From assembly GCF_008831285.2 (NCBI RefSeq), contig NC_045138.2, positions 21,981,934-22,045,933 on the forward strand: a DNA stretch of 64,000 bases, written 5' to 3'. The stretch is from Nymphaea colorata. Its lineage: Eukaryota > Streptophyta > Magnoliopsida > Nymphaeales > Nymphaeaceae. Below the pieces are notes generated by a model that saw nothing but the letters and a program-made list of their open reading frames with translations, did no database searches and was not told the DNA's origin. Position 1 is the stretch's first letter, and every line of letters starts with the position of its first letter. Both the position numbers and the translations under genes were made by a program. This document shows, piece after piece, positions 1 to 11,062 of this stretch.

Positions 1-240
1 TCGGACTCAGGCCCAAGAAAAAGGGTACCGACTATGCCCGATAAATTTTTCAATATTTATTTTATTAATTTATATATATAATTATAATATTTTATTACGA
101 TTAACTATATGCATATATTATTTTATATTAAAAATATATATTTTTAATTTAATCAACCGGCTCAGGTTTTAATTGTGGGGTCGAGCCCAATTACTTATCG
201 AGCCGGGCCAACTGGATGCCCAAGCTTACTGACAGGTAGC
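1..240. repeat. AT-rich core with GC-rich GGCCC/CCGG arms
   Basis: The stretch has a very AT-rich centre (about 45-155). On both sides are short GC-rich words such as cggactcaggccc and cgagccgggcc. The segment at 27915-28260 has the same layout. I infer a decayed non-coding repeat; it is cut by the window edge and its class is unknown. Confidence 0.3.
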
Positions 241-559
241 ATAGAATTCCTCGGGCAGGGGAATGGAGAGACTTCAGCCTGCGGTGGGTTGTCAATTGTG
301 ATGGGTTGTTAACTTACTTCTTACTCATAAATCCAGAGCAAATTGGCTTCTACATGGAGACAAGTAGATGCCAAGAGCGCCTCCATTTTCCAAGTAATGT
401 TAACAATAATCAGACGAAGAAGAGACGTCAGCTATGGAGATCATTGGTACTTTACTAAGAAGGGTTGGAGCCCATACATAACGCACGTAAAGATTATTTT
501 CTTAGTTTTTTCATAGACGAAAGAGATGATTGTGTCAATATGGATGATCTGATTGTTGC

Positions 560-1700
560 CCACTCATAAATAATGAAGAAAATGATGCCCTGTTGAGGCC
601 AATTTACCGATTATGAGGTCAAACCAATCATGTTTAGTATGAAAGCAGAGAAGGCATTAGGCTCAGACAGATTTTCTGCTGAATTTTACCAAAAATTTTA
701 GAGCATCATCTGTGGAGATGCTGCAGAGGCTGTCAAAGACTATTTTAGATATGGTACACGGCTGATTCATTCAATGTCAGATCCTCCTTGTCCACGAGCA
801 GGAAATTAGTCTCAATAATCACAAAGTTGATCAGTCATTGCTTCTAAAAGTTGATATTTTCAAAGCAGATGACAAAGTAACGTGGCGGTTTGGAATATTG
901 GCTTTCTGATTTCAGTTTTAGTGATGCTTGGGTATGCAGAATTATGACTTGTGTTACAGCTAGTTCTTTGCTTTGGTCATCATTGGTAGACAGGGATCTT
1001 TCTTTGCAACCAACAGGGGACTACGAGAAGGTGATCCAATGTCCCCTTTGCTTTTCATTCTTTGAGATCCTCTCTAGAAGATTAAGATAGGAAACGCAAG
1101 CGAACATAATTTTTGGTGGAGAACTGTAGTTGGGGTGTTCTTGCTTGGTTGGAGACACTGATGCAAATTTCTGCAACAAATTGTTCACTTACACCATCTA
1201 CCATTTACAATGTCACTTCCCCTTGGATTAGATCTGTCATTATGGTATTGAGCTTAACTCTGATTATTAGTCTTTTGTGGGGCAACACTCGTGTTCTCAT
1301 GATGAAAAGGATGGATATTGTCATAGAGTGCATGAAACTGCAGGTAGGGATGACTCTATCTTGAAGTCTAAATCCATTCCTAAAGCAAAGTGGTATACAC
1401 TTCTAGCCATTTCTAGCAATGCAAGGGAAACTTATCACCCTTGACATGCTCCAAAGCTGAGGTATCCAACTGCCCAACAGATGTAGAGTCTGTAAAGACC
1501 AAAGTGGATAGCGAATCAATTAGCCATCTCTTTCTTCATTTGCCAGTGGCCAAAATGCTTTGGCAAATGGTAGAAATCAGTTTTGACCACACTGTGCAGT
1601 TGAAATTCTGTATCAGAGAACAGGGAGATGGGGGAAAAGTCAGAAATTTAAAGCTCCTTAGCTTAAAAAGTTCTGGTTAGCTACTTTTCGGATGGTCATT
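560..1700 (+). pseudogene. Decayed LINE (non-LTR) reverse transcriptase
   Basis: The plus strand carries scattered pieces of a plant LINE ORF2. Near 668-762 there is a FSAEFYQKF segment typical of the N-terminal part of LINE reverse transcriptase. At about 1018-1062 the codons read GLREGDPMSPLLFIL, a conserved reverse transcriptase block. At about 1490-1570 a segment reading KVDSESISHLFLH followed by VAKMLW resembles the zf-RVT region found at the end of these ORFs. Stops and frameshifts separate the pieces, and no YxDD block could be seen. The order of pieces matches an intact ORF2, so this is one degraded insertion and not a working gene. The borders are approximate. Confidence 0.75.
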
Positions 1701-2794
1701 TGGTATCGATGGCGGTACAGAAATGCTTTACTTCATGTCACTTTTATTAATTTTACTTACCAATCTTTGGGCCAGTTTGTGGGCAGATCTAACCACTTTA
1801 TTTTCTAAGCATCATTGGGGAGTGAAGACGAACAAAGAGATAATCCTTTGGATACACACTTATATTCGGGCGAATACTCGCAGAGGCTCCCTGTTATGGT
1901 CAGAGCTAGTGAACATGATGTTCGTTATGGGTTCCTATAAGAAGGCATCTTCAAGCTGAAGACTTACCAACTACTTATTCCTTCTCTTTAATCAGCTTTC
2001 AGGTAACATATTTCTGGTTTACGGTCATGTAAACGGAGGAAAACTATCAGAAGGGAGTGCTACATGACCAGTCTACATGTTTTTGGTGTCACAATTTTCT
2101 GCCCAAATGGAATAAGGTTATTTTTTTATGTACTGTAATCCTGATAGTCTTATTTTGGAACTATTTTGTCAATAAATTTCTTTCAATTATGTTAGTGAAT
2201 AGGGCATCCTTCTCTTCCTCTATTGATATGTCTGAGATGACAAACTGCCCTTTTCTTTGTGACGTGATTTTTTGTACAGGCTCTTCAATTTATATGTATT
2301 TTTTCAATAATATTAGGGAGGATACCTCCCAGCAGGGTTGCATCGGATAGAGATTATTTGCTTCCCAAGGAATATAAGAGAAAAGACTGTTGCTTTGGAG
2401 TGACAAAGAGTTTCTAAAAGTTGTTAATAGTAATTCTGATGGCAATTGGTAATGCTGTTTTTAAACACGCAAGAATGGATGGCGGGTCAGAATGAGACAA
2501 GAATCCACTGCTTCCAGATAGGTGGTTAGGCGACTGCTGCTATGACAAATGTTTTTTTTTTGCATTATTCTTACTGTTTAAAATGTATAGTTCTTTCATA
2601 TAGTAAATTATGGGCAAAAGGTTGAATTTGTTTAGAAACTTTGGTAAAACCAAACCAAAATGAAAGTGATTGAACAAAGTTTTGAAAGGAAGAAATTGAA
2701 ACAATAAAGTTGAATTTGAAAAGTAAACGTTGGAATCTGCAACCAACAATCCTTTTTGTGCTTAATAGGTTCTAATCACGCCTTTTCATAATCC
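1701..2794. other. Non-coding stretch after the LINE relic
   Basis: Only short open frames are present, and none resembles a known protein. Part of 1700-1960 may be the continuing 3' end of the LINE relic. A T-run at 2553-2561 is the only simple repeat of note. Confidence 0.4.
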
Positions 2795-2962
2795 TTCAAT
2801 AAAATCAATCAATTTCTATCTTTCTCTATCCCTCACATGTTCAAAGCTAAATAATTACATGGAAATATAAATCAATCATTCAATAAAATCAATCAATTTC
2901 TATCTTTCTCTATCCCTCACATGTTCAAATCTAAATGAAGTACATGGAAATACAAAGCAATC
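2795..2962. repeat. 84-bp tandem direct repeat, two copies
   Basis: The unit starting ttcaataaaatcaatcaatt at 2795 is repeated in tandem from 2879. Only a few mismatches lie near the end of the unit, so the duplication is recent. It is non-coding. Confidence 0.9.
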
Positions 2963-3024
2963 AAACAAAGGATCTAATAGTTTATTTCTCGGCGAATATT
3001 TTACCTTAGAGCTATTCCTTCAAC

Positions 3025-3400
3025 GTTAGAATTAAATTATTTGAAAGTTAATTAATCTTCATGGAGTGTTTGAGCACACACTGGTGTCGAGGGGAGAAGA
3101 ATTTAGACCCGTTTTCCTTTATCCCTTCCTTTCAACCTGAATGAAGGCAAAGGAAGAAGAAGTTGGTCATGCCAAACTTCACAATGGTCGCTGCTGTTTA
3201 TGTATGTTCAAAGATCAGTTTCTGCAGTAGAAATTACTCAAACCGCCAACCACTCAGAGAGCGCATCAAGAGTGGGTTAGATAATTTTTAGATTATCCTT
3301 GGCCGTGGGAAGAGAACAGAAGGAAAAGATGTTGGTCACTCAGAGCTAAAAAAGTCAAGTGAAAGGAAGCTTCTCTGAAAGTTCTCTTCTTATTGGTTTG
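3025..3400. repeat. Dispersed duplicate segment, copy A
   Basis: This block is repeated imperfectly at 3993-4358 in the same orientation. Shared landmarks are the ttaattaatcttcatgg word, a gaagaatttagacc word, a ttctgcagtagaaatta word and the aaccactcagagagc word. Substitutions and small indels separate the copies. Copy A has no long open frame. Confidence 0.85.
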
Positions 3401-3896
3401 GAAATCCGACAACCTCAAGCCATGGCTAGCTCGAGTGCCTCTTGATTTTGATTCTCTTTAATGGGCAAATTAAAAAACTAAGTCTTAGTTTAATTTCAAC
3501 TGCAGGAAATGCAGACCATAGTGGGAATTTACCTCCGCAGCAGAATGCCTCAGTTAGGTGTTCTACAATACTACGTCATTGTTATAGCCAAAAACAATAG
3601 TAAGAAAAACTCGTGGTGATTGAAATGGAAAAGAAACTCAAGTTGTCAAATAAATTAAGAAGGAAATTAAATTCAAGAGTTTTGGGTTTGACTCCATTTT
3701 CAGGTTTCAACTGCTCGCTGAGGGTTTCTCTCTCTCATCTCTCTAGTTTTGTTCATTATGTAACACTTTCATCCCTTCATTTCTCCCTCTCTTTCTTTCC
3801 ATCTTTAATGGCGAAGGTTTCCCTGTCTTAGATCAGATTCTCTCCCTCAAAGCGTAGCAATAGCTGATATTGGCGTTTCTCTTGTCACTTTCTGCC
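3401..3896. other. Non-coding stretch between duplicate copies
   Basis: Pyrimidine-rich sequence with short open frames that resemble no known protein. No gene is supported here. Confidence 0.4.
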
Positions 3897-3990
3897 ATGA
3901 TTTTCTGCTGAATTTTACCAAAAGTTTTGGAACGTCATTGGTGGCGATGTTGTAGGGACTGTTAAAGACTATTTTAGATACGGTAAAACA
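3897..3990 (+). pseudogene. Second LINE reverse transcriptase fragment
   Basis: This short block resembles 668-762. It encodes FSAEFYQKFW followed by VKDYFRYG, the N-terminal part of LINE reverse transcriptase. It is directly followed by duplicate copy B at 3993. It is too short to be functional. Confidence 0.7.
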
Positions 3991-3992
3991 GC

Positions 3993-4358
3993 GTTAGCAT
4001 TAAATTATTTGAAAGGTAATTAATCTTCATGGGGTGTTCGAGCACACTCTGGTGAATTCGTCTCTGGTGTCTGGCGAGAAGAATTTAGACCTGTTTTCCT
4101 TTATCCATTCCTTTTGACTAGAAGGAAAGGAGAAGCAGTTGGTCATGGTGAACTGTTTATGTATTTTCGAAGATCAGTGTTCTGCAGTAGAAATTATTCA
4201 AACCATTAACCACTCAGAGAGCACGTCAAGACTGGCTCAGATAAGTTCAGATTGTCTTTGTGCCGTGGGGACAGAACAGAAAGCAAAAGATGGTCTTGCA
4301 GAGCTACAAAGTCAAGTCAAAGAAGCTTCATTGAAAGTTCTCTCTTGTGATTGGTTGA
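3993..4358. repeat. Dispersed duplicate segment, copy B
   Basis: Imperfect second copy of 3025-3400. A 77-codon open frame (4139-4372, +) runs through it, with a helical stretch containing ESTSRLAQISSDC and LAELQSQVKEASLKVLSCDW. This looks like a protein-coding exon piece, but I do not recognise the family. Copy A carries the same stretch with its frame broken. It is probably a captured gene fragment carried by repeats. Confidence 0.75.
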
Positions 4359-5027
4359 AAGGAGAGCGGTAGACCAGGGAAGGATGAGGGGTTTAGGCGG
4401 CCGAACTGGTGGTCTTTTAACCATGGTTAAGCGGTAGCTTGTTTCTTAAGGACGACGCAACCGGAGGAAGGGAGAAAGAAGGAAGGAGCAGGAGGGGTGG
4501 GGGGCGGCGACGACAGTGGAATCCGATCGTAAGGCGGAGTAATCGGCTCCGACTGTTACCCTTCTTTCCTGTGGCGGAAGAAAAGGGTGATTGACGTTAA
4601 TTCGCAGCCTGACCGTTCCGGTCACCGGAGGTAACCGCCGGGGCCGTCTAAGGCCCCCCGAGGTCTTCTTCTTCTTCTTCCTTTTCTGGCTTCTTCCATT
4701 GTACTCTTATTGAGAAGAGGGTGTCTGTTTTTCTTCTCAATCGGAGATCCTTCGGTTTTCTTTCTTCTGCCCTTGGTTGGTTGCCTCTAGTTATTCGTTG
4801 TGGTTGATTTGCTTGTTCGTTGTGCAGCGGTCGGGGTTGCTTGTTTTTCCTTCTCGCCCACCATCCTTTTCTGATTCCGTCAGGGTGGTAGGGCGTTGTT
4901 TTTCTGATTGGGGGGCCGGCAGTCTCAATCGATCGTCTTCTCCTCGTGATTGATTCGGCTGGTCGGCGAAACGGTTTGAAACGCAGGTATATACCGTCGT
5001 CTTGGGTTCTTCTCCGTTGTCAACACG
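4359..5027 (+). promoter_or_regulatory. Promoter and 5' leader region of the NAC gene
   Basis: GC content rises from about 4440 onwards and the sequence becomes pyrimidine-rich (a cttcttcttcttcc tract near 4660), as is common in plant 5' leaders. The NAC start codon is at 5028. I saw no ATG between about 4600 and 5027, so the leader seems free of upstream ORFs. No TATA box is assigned with confidence. Confidence 0.4.
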
Positions 5028-7815
5028 ATGGTGATGCAAGTGAGAAACGGGAATAGTAGGGAGACGACGGCTTGGGACCAGATCTTGCTGGACCCTGATG
5101 CGTGGCCCCCTGGTTTTCGGTTCCATCCGACGGACGATGAGCTCGTCCAGCATTACCTGAAGAGGAAGATATGCGGTCGGCCACTCAAGCTCGACTGCAT
5201 CGGAGAGGTCGATGTTTACAAGTCCGAACCTTGGGACCTGCCTGGTAATGATCTCTCTTGGTTTTATTTGGTTCCTTTCTTCTTGTTGGTCTTTGTAATT
5301 TGTGTTGATTTGATCAAATTTTTTTTCCTCTGCACACAGATAAGTCTCTGATAAGGAATGGAGACAGGCAGTGGTACTTCTTTAGCCCAAGGGACAGGAA
5401 GTATCCGAATGGAGCGAGGTCGAATCGAGCCACGAAATCTGGCTATTGGAAGGCCACCGGCAAGGATCGGATAATTTCTGTCAACTCTCGAGCAGTGGGC
5501 ACCAAAAAAACTCTGGTTTATTACATTGGTCGTGCTCCCAAGGGCGAAAGAACCGACTGGGTGATGCATGAGTACACCATAGGGGAGGAGGAACTGAGAA
5601 ACTGCAGGACCGTGCAGGTAATTTCTTTGTTTGGGATTATCTGTTATCATATCTTGTGACTCTTGAGGTTGAATCTTCATCCGTTTGCTTCTCTGCGTTG
5701 CAGGATTATTTTGCTCTTTATAAGGTTTACAAGAAGAGTGGACCAGGACCCAAAAATGGGGAGCAGTATGGGCCACTGATTAGGGAGGAAGATTGTGCCG
5801 AAGAGGAAGATGGCAATGTCAACGAGAACACTGAGCAACTGAAGGTGCTGCAGTTCAGTGCTTCTGCTGTTGCTGGTGGTGGTGATGAAAGCTCTTATAC
5901 TAATGGAAGACAAACGGCTGCGCAATCTGGCGTGTCTCTTGAAAACCAAGGCGCCGGCGATGTTTTGCAGGATCTTTTATGGAAGATACTTGATGAACCT
6001 GACTCTGGACGCCCGCAGTCTGTGGATAATTTGGATGATTTGTTGTCGATGCTTGTTCAACCTGGCATTGCACAGCCGCAAACTCTGGATAATTATCATC
6101 TCTTACAGGTACAAGTTTGAATGGCTTATGATTCGGTTCTATTATAGTCATCATGCATTTGCACATTCTGAGAATAGGCTGAATCGTAAACCACTATCCT
6201 TGATATCTAAACTTCAAGGTGTTCGTTAGATGTTTCTGAACCGTAACGTTTAATGGAAAAATGACAAGGATCATGAGATCATTTTAACAACAACCTGAGA
6301 CCATTTTTTTCCCTACGTGTTGGATTCTTTCTGTTTAAGTTGGGTAGGATGACGGTAGTGATAGCAAAACGAGTTTAAAGTACCTTGCTGGCATGTGCCA
6401 TCAACTTCGGTCGTGGCCGTGTTAATGCGACTTCCGGATAAGGAATAGAAACAAAAAGGTGACTGCATCCTTTCTAGTTCTTCCTGGCTGGCCTGAAGAA
6501 AAAAAACTAAAGATGTGCCACGTGATGAATGGTGGCCCTTGTGGCTCGCTGGAACTTCTGAAAGTGTTGATGTTTACAGATCCTCTATTTTACTTGTTTT
6601 TTGTGTTCACTTTCTTGATGAATATAGAATTTTGACATTCTTCTCATTTCTGTTGTCCTTCTCAGGCCGGTGCTGAAGTGAAAATTCATGGGTGCGCCGT
6701 AGATCAATCTTCTGTTGATGCTCCATTGGAGCAGTGGCTCCCTAGTGATGCTGGCGATGGTGCGGATGCCGCTAGTTCCCACTTTGAAAATGCAGCCGTT
6801 CCGTTTAGTCCATCTTCACAAAATCCTCTGCTAATGCAGAACCTGCCTGATGGGCAGCAGGATAAAGATTTCTTGGAATTGAACGATCTTCTTAACAACA
6901 ATTTCTGCGACCCATCTTTTCATAATGGTGCACAAACATGGACTGATAATCCACCGCACCATATCGATGCATTTGACGATGCTTATCCCTTCTCTGATGC
7001 TTTACCATTTCTTGATGAGTTCGGCCTTCCAGATGATTCACACTCGACGTTGCCTCAGCCTTTCCACCAGGGGGTACCAAATAGCTCACAAACATATGGG
7101 GACGTGTTTAACCATCAAATGGTTGATCAGGTGGGAGGATATTACTCTTCAACTCCATTGTCTGGTGGAAATCAACAAGTTATATGCAGTCAATTGGTAG
7201 CCCATGAGTCTAATCATGTGGCTTTAAATCCTCCATCAGGTAGACGTTTTGGCTTGCCCAAATATATGCAGTTATAAAAGCTTGAGATTTGGCCCCGATG
7301 TGTGTCGTTACTAGTTGGCCATTTCTCCATTTTCTCTAATAGCAGCATTTTGGTAACTTATCATATGTGCAGGCGTTATATACAATGGTTCTAGTACAAT
7401 CTATGAAAGCCAGGACATGGAACCTGAAGGAGGCAGGCCCCCTATTAATTCTACAGAATCCTGGTACAACTCCGTTCTTGTTGGTTTTCTCGATTCAATA
7501 CCCACCTTTCCTGCCTCGGCTTCTGAGCATCCGCTGCTGAAGCGCATGTCAAGCTTCCGGGCAACCACCACTGTAGAAGCTGTGGCTTGCCGATGCTTAC
7601 AGGACCCCAACGCCAACTGTGGCTGCTCGTGTGGCACTGCTGTTACTACGACTACGACTGGTGGCGTTGGGAGGGCTTGGAGTCCTGATGGCGGTAGAAG
7701 AGGTCTGTTCTTCGTCTCCTTTTTGGTAGTCATCGCTGCTGTGTTATGGGCGGTCGTCATTGGTGCTGGCCTGAAACTTTTTAAGTTAGTCATAGGCAGG
7801 CTCACTAAAAGCTGA
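5028..7815 (+). CDS. Membrane-tethered NAC transcription factor (NTL type)
   Basis: Exons read as 5028-5244, 5340-5617, 5704-6108, 6666-7239 and 7373-7815 give 638 residues in one frame. The NAC DNA-binding domain covers roughly residues 26-172: [14 protein letters not shown], then [33 protein letters not shown] and [13 protein letters not shown], which are family hallmarks. A long acidic, low-complexity region follows, as in NAC activation domains. Residues about 602-628 form one hydrophobic helix ([20 protein letters not shown]) followed by basic residues, so the protein is probably tail-anchored. In this NAC subgroup (ANAC013/016/017/053/078 relatives) the factor sits in the ER membrane and is cleaved to enter the nucleus under stress. 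All introns are GT-AG. The exact orthologue is not settled. Confidence 0.93.
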
Positions 7816-9114
7816 GTAGCCATTTTGTGTTCTTCTACCTTTTATTACCCTGTAAAAGCTATGTATATCTATTATCTGGAGATCAAGAACCTTTTTGAAT
7901 AACTCTTCTCGAGAATGACCTCATTCTGTACAAATTGTAAGGTTTGCTTTCTTAACAAGAAGCTTTTTGTTGATCTTCTCGGAAATTCGCTCCGCTGAAT
8001 GCCCTTTTTCCTTGACTGTCCACAGCTATGTTTCGGTTTGCAGCTGGCCTCCTTTGGGGCATCTCATCATTATTTCTTTCACTCATGCTTTTATATTGAA
8101 GTTGTGTCGATCAAATTGAACCCTCTTCGTTGTGGCGATCCAAAGAGAGGGTGTACTTGAAGATGTTTTTCTGCGTTTTAGAGGGTCATGCTAACAGAGG
8201 AAGTCGCCGTCGCCAGATTTTGAGGCTAGAACCCAAAATAGCTGTTAACAAAGAGGGAATTGTTTGAAAAGCAAGATTCAGTGCGCAACTCTTGAATACG
8301 TTTCGAGCAAATTTATTAGAACTAACTTATCTCATTCCAACCTTGAAGATTTCATCAGGCATGGTAGTTTTTTTTTCCAGCTGTTATTCTCTATCATAAA
8401 TGTTTAAAAATGTGGAAAATTTTCCGACTCTTTTATGAACCCCCATATTTTCTGTTGGAAAAATTTTTGTACTAAATGTGATTATCTCGTGCATGGTAAG
8501 ATTCACTTGTGTGCGCTGTTCGCGTCAGAATACAAAAAAAAGAAAATCACTTGATCTAAACAAACAGCCCCTTGATAACGGCACAAAATCATAGATGGAA
8601 AATATCTTCTAGTGATGCACTTTCTCGGGGTTACCTAAACGCGATCTTTCTAGCATGCGGCATCACTCGGGTTAAAAAATACTAAAGATTATCTGCAGGG
8701 AATCAACTAGGAAGGTTGCAGTAATAATGATATATTTCTGACCAAAGAAGGAAGAAGGAGAACCCATCAGAAAGCAAACCCCAACAGAAATGTTACACAT
8801 CGAATAAAAAATATGTGATATTGAAAACTATGATAAACATACGAGGTCTTCGGTTCTCAGTACAAGAGACCAAAACACAAGTGGCAAAGGCGATCGCATA
8901 AGGTGACGGAAACCAGCACAGGGTTGACGGACTCTGCTATGCACAAGCACAATGTTCCCAACATCCTTGGGCAATCTTTTTCACAAGAAGACTAAACAAC
9001 GATCAATAAAACCACGGGTACATAAAACACTTTATTCTTGCCTTTCTTTCCATTTTGTGGCCTCGACAAGAATCAGGACAACAGAGGCCACAAATGCAGC
9101 TCGAACAGTCGAAC
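7816..9114. other. Convergent intergenic region, NAC 3' and CTL1 3' ends
   Basis: The NAC gene ends at 7815 (+) and the chitinase-like gene ends at 9115 (-), so the two 3' ends face each other. The interval should hold both 3' UTRs. No open frame with recognisable similarity is present. Confidence 0.6.
9031..9036 (-). terminator. Candidate poly(A) signal of the chitinase-like gene
   Basis: Read on the minus strand this is AATAAA, about 80 bases beyond the stop codon at 9115. That is a usual distance for a plant near-upstream element, but such hexamers are common by chance. Confidence 0.4.
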
Positions 9115-11062
9115 TTATGATGACGATTTCGTGGAGGAAGGATTGAACGGAACCTGTTCAGCACAGTCCAGATTTTCCCCAGAATATTGTCGACCAACTC
9201 CCATAAGATCAAGATAGTACTGGTAATGCGAGATTATATTGTTCATTGAGTCAACGAAGCCCTGACCGCACACCTGATCACCGTAAAGGAGATTCATGGT
9301 AGCCCCGAAACCAGGCAGCCTCTTAGAAAGTGTGTCATTCTTCGTGGGTTTCCAGTTTCCAACAAACACGTCGTGAGGAGAAGGCTGGTTCTTCTTTGGT
9401 GGGTTCATCCATACCCACATAGCAGCTTGGAAAGCAAGAGTAGCGTTCTGTTCAATGTATTCTGGGTTGTCTAACAGATTAATCTTCAAACCTTCACCAA
9501 TCTTTCCATAGTTGTAGTTCCTGCAGAGTACCAAGAAATCTCTGGTTTCACTTTATCATAAAAATACGATTGAAGTCCAAATACAAAATAAGTAAAGAGG
9601 CAGGAAGATAAACCAGTAAGAGGAAGGCAAATATGGTATACCAGTATATGGGGATTGCACCACGGCCATAGTACTCAGCTCCTGGAGTGCAGGGGTAGAT
9701 GTAGTTCGGATCACAGTATGACTGGCTTGGACTCAGTTCATGATTATAGCACAGACCCCAGGCAAAAGGACCACCAGTAGCAACGCTATATCCACCTGAG
9801 AACAATAGGCAACGCTATGACTTTTAAAATACAACTACAAGGTGGGGGAGAAAAGAGGAAAAGAAGTGAATGATGCCCAGATGTTCAGCTAAGATCTAAA
9901 CAACTTATGTCACATTTTCTTGCGATCCTCATGAAGTCCTGCCAGAAGAATTCACCCATTTGGACAATTAACGGATCTGGTAGAGGTCCCACATTGCATC
10001 TGTTAGCTTGTCGTTCAGATGGAATAACATACACACATGATTGGAAGATTGAAGACTTCTGATCATAAATTTAAGAGATAACAGCCAACCCAAATGGTCA
10101 AACTTTAAGAAGTTTAAGCATGCAAAATATGTCAAAACTTGAGAAGTTTAAGACCAGCAGGGAAATGGCTGAAACGTGAAAGTGTTAGTGGAGATGATGT
10201 ACAACAAATTGCTACTCCTGGTCAAGTTTTTAGACCATTTACTGTTTACTAATACTTCCAGGGGATTTAAACAATCAGATCTAGAAATGTCCGCCGATCT
10301 GGTGCGGGAACCAGGAAAGGGCGCTATTGCATTCGAGAAGAAAAATCTTTTCACGACCGAGTGCCCACTCCTGACCTCTATCTGGTTAGAAGACCTTAAA
10401 TTCTACCCCCGTCACACGCCGAGTTTCAGAGTTTCCGAATTCAGATCTTACGACAACCCACCAACTTGATGACATTCGAAAGTTACCTCTGCAATGCATG
10501 ATGATGGAAGCCTTTGTAGGTTGACTCTTATCATTTTCTAAGCACTCGAAATTACCATTTCCATGTAATAGTACATGATAAATGAATCATAGAAGAAGCG
10601 GAAAAGAATTCCACAGGAAGACAAGGAACCAAGAGATCGACAGCAATGAATTCAATGAACACCAAGAAAGACTAAAGCATGACCGCGAGAGAGAGAGAGA
10701 GACTACTCACAGGAAGTCTTGCTCCCAACATGGCCAAGGAATGCAGCAACCTCCCTCATCTGCATCTGCTTGCCTCCGGTGGTGCCGAACCCCAAGGGCT
10801 GGAAGTCGGTGGAGGCAAGGATGAAGGCCTGGTAGTCCCAGAAGCCAACGGCGTGGGCGGTGGGGGCGTTCCGCTTGGCGAAGAGGTTCTCAAACTGGTA
10901 GACCTGGAAGAAATCAGAGATGGTGTCGTTGCAGCAGTAAACAGAGCCCTTGCATTCCCAATCCTTGTCACAGATCTTAGACTTCGACGACTTAGCCGTC
11001 CCCAACTCCACCATCATCACGCCCACGCAGATCGAAAGCACCAACCATTTCCACGCCCCCAT
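9115..11062 (-). CDS. CTL1: Chitinase-like protein, GH19 fold, CTL1/POM1 type
   Basis: Exons 11062-10711, 9795-9642 and 9520-9115 encode 303 residues; Arabidopsis CTL1 is about 320. Residues 1-23 form a signal peptide (WLVLSICVGVMMVELG core), so the product is secreted to the apoplast. The GH19-like domain follows, with CNDTISDFFQVYQFENLF, AHAVGFWDYQAF, CSPGAEYYGRGAIPIYW-like and PTKNDTLSKRLPGFG segments. True class I/II chitinases have a catalytic Glu in HETTGG; here the matching site reads SKTSCG with Lys at residue 115, so chitin hydrolysis is unlikely. CTL1/POM1 proteins bind glucan and are needed for cellulose assembly in primary walls. Splice sites are GT-AG, and phases 1 and 2 are kept across both introns. 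The start ATG opens the signal peptide. Confidence 0.93.

Noticed and set aside
2795-2962. CRISPR-like array
   Set aside because: There are only two directly adjacent copies with no spacers, in a plant nuclear genome.
9003-9212. Short minus-strand frame overlapping the chitinase-like 3' end
   Set aside because: It is a shadow of exon 3 in another frame and has no family features.
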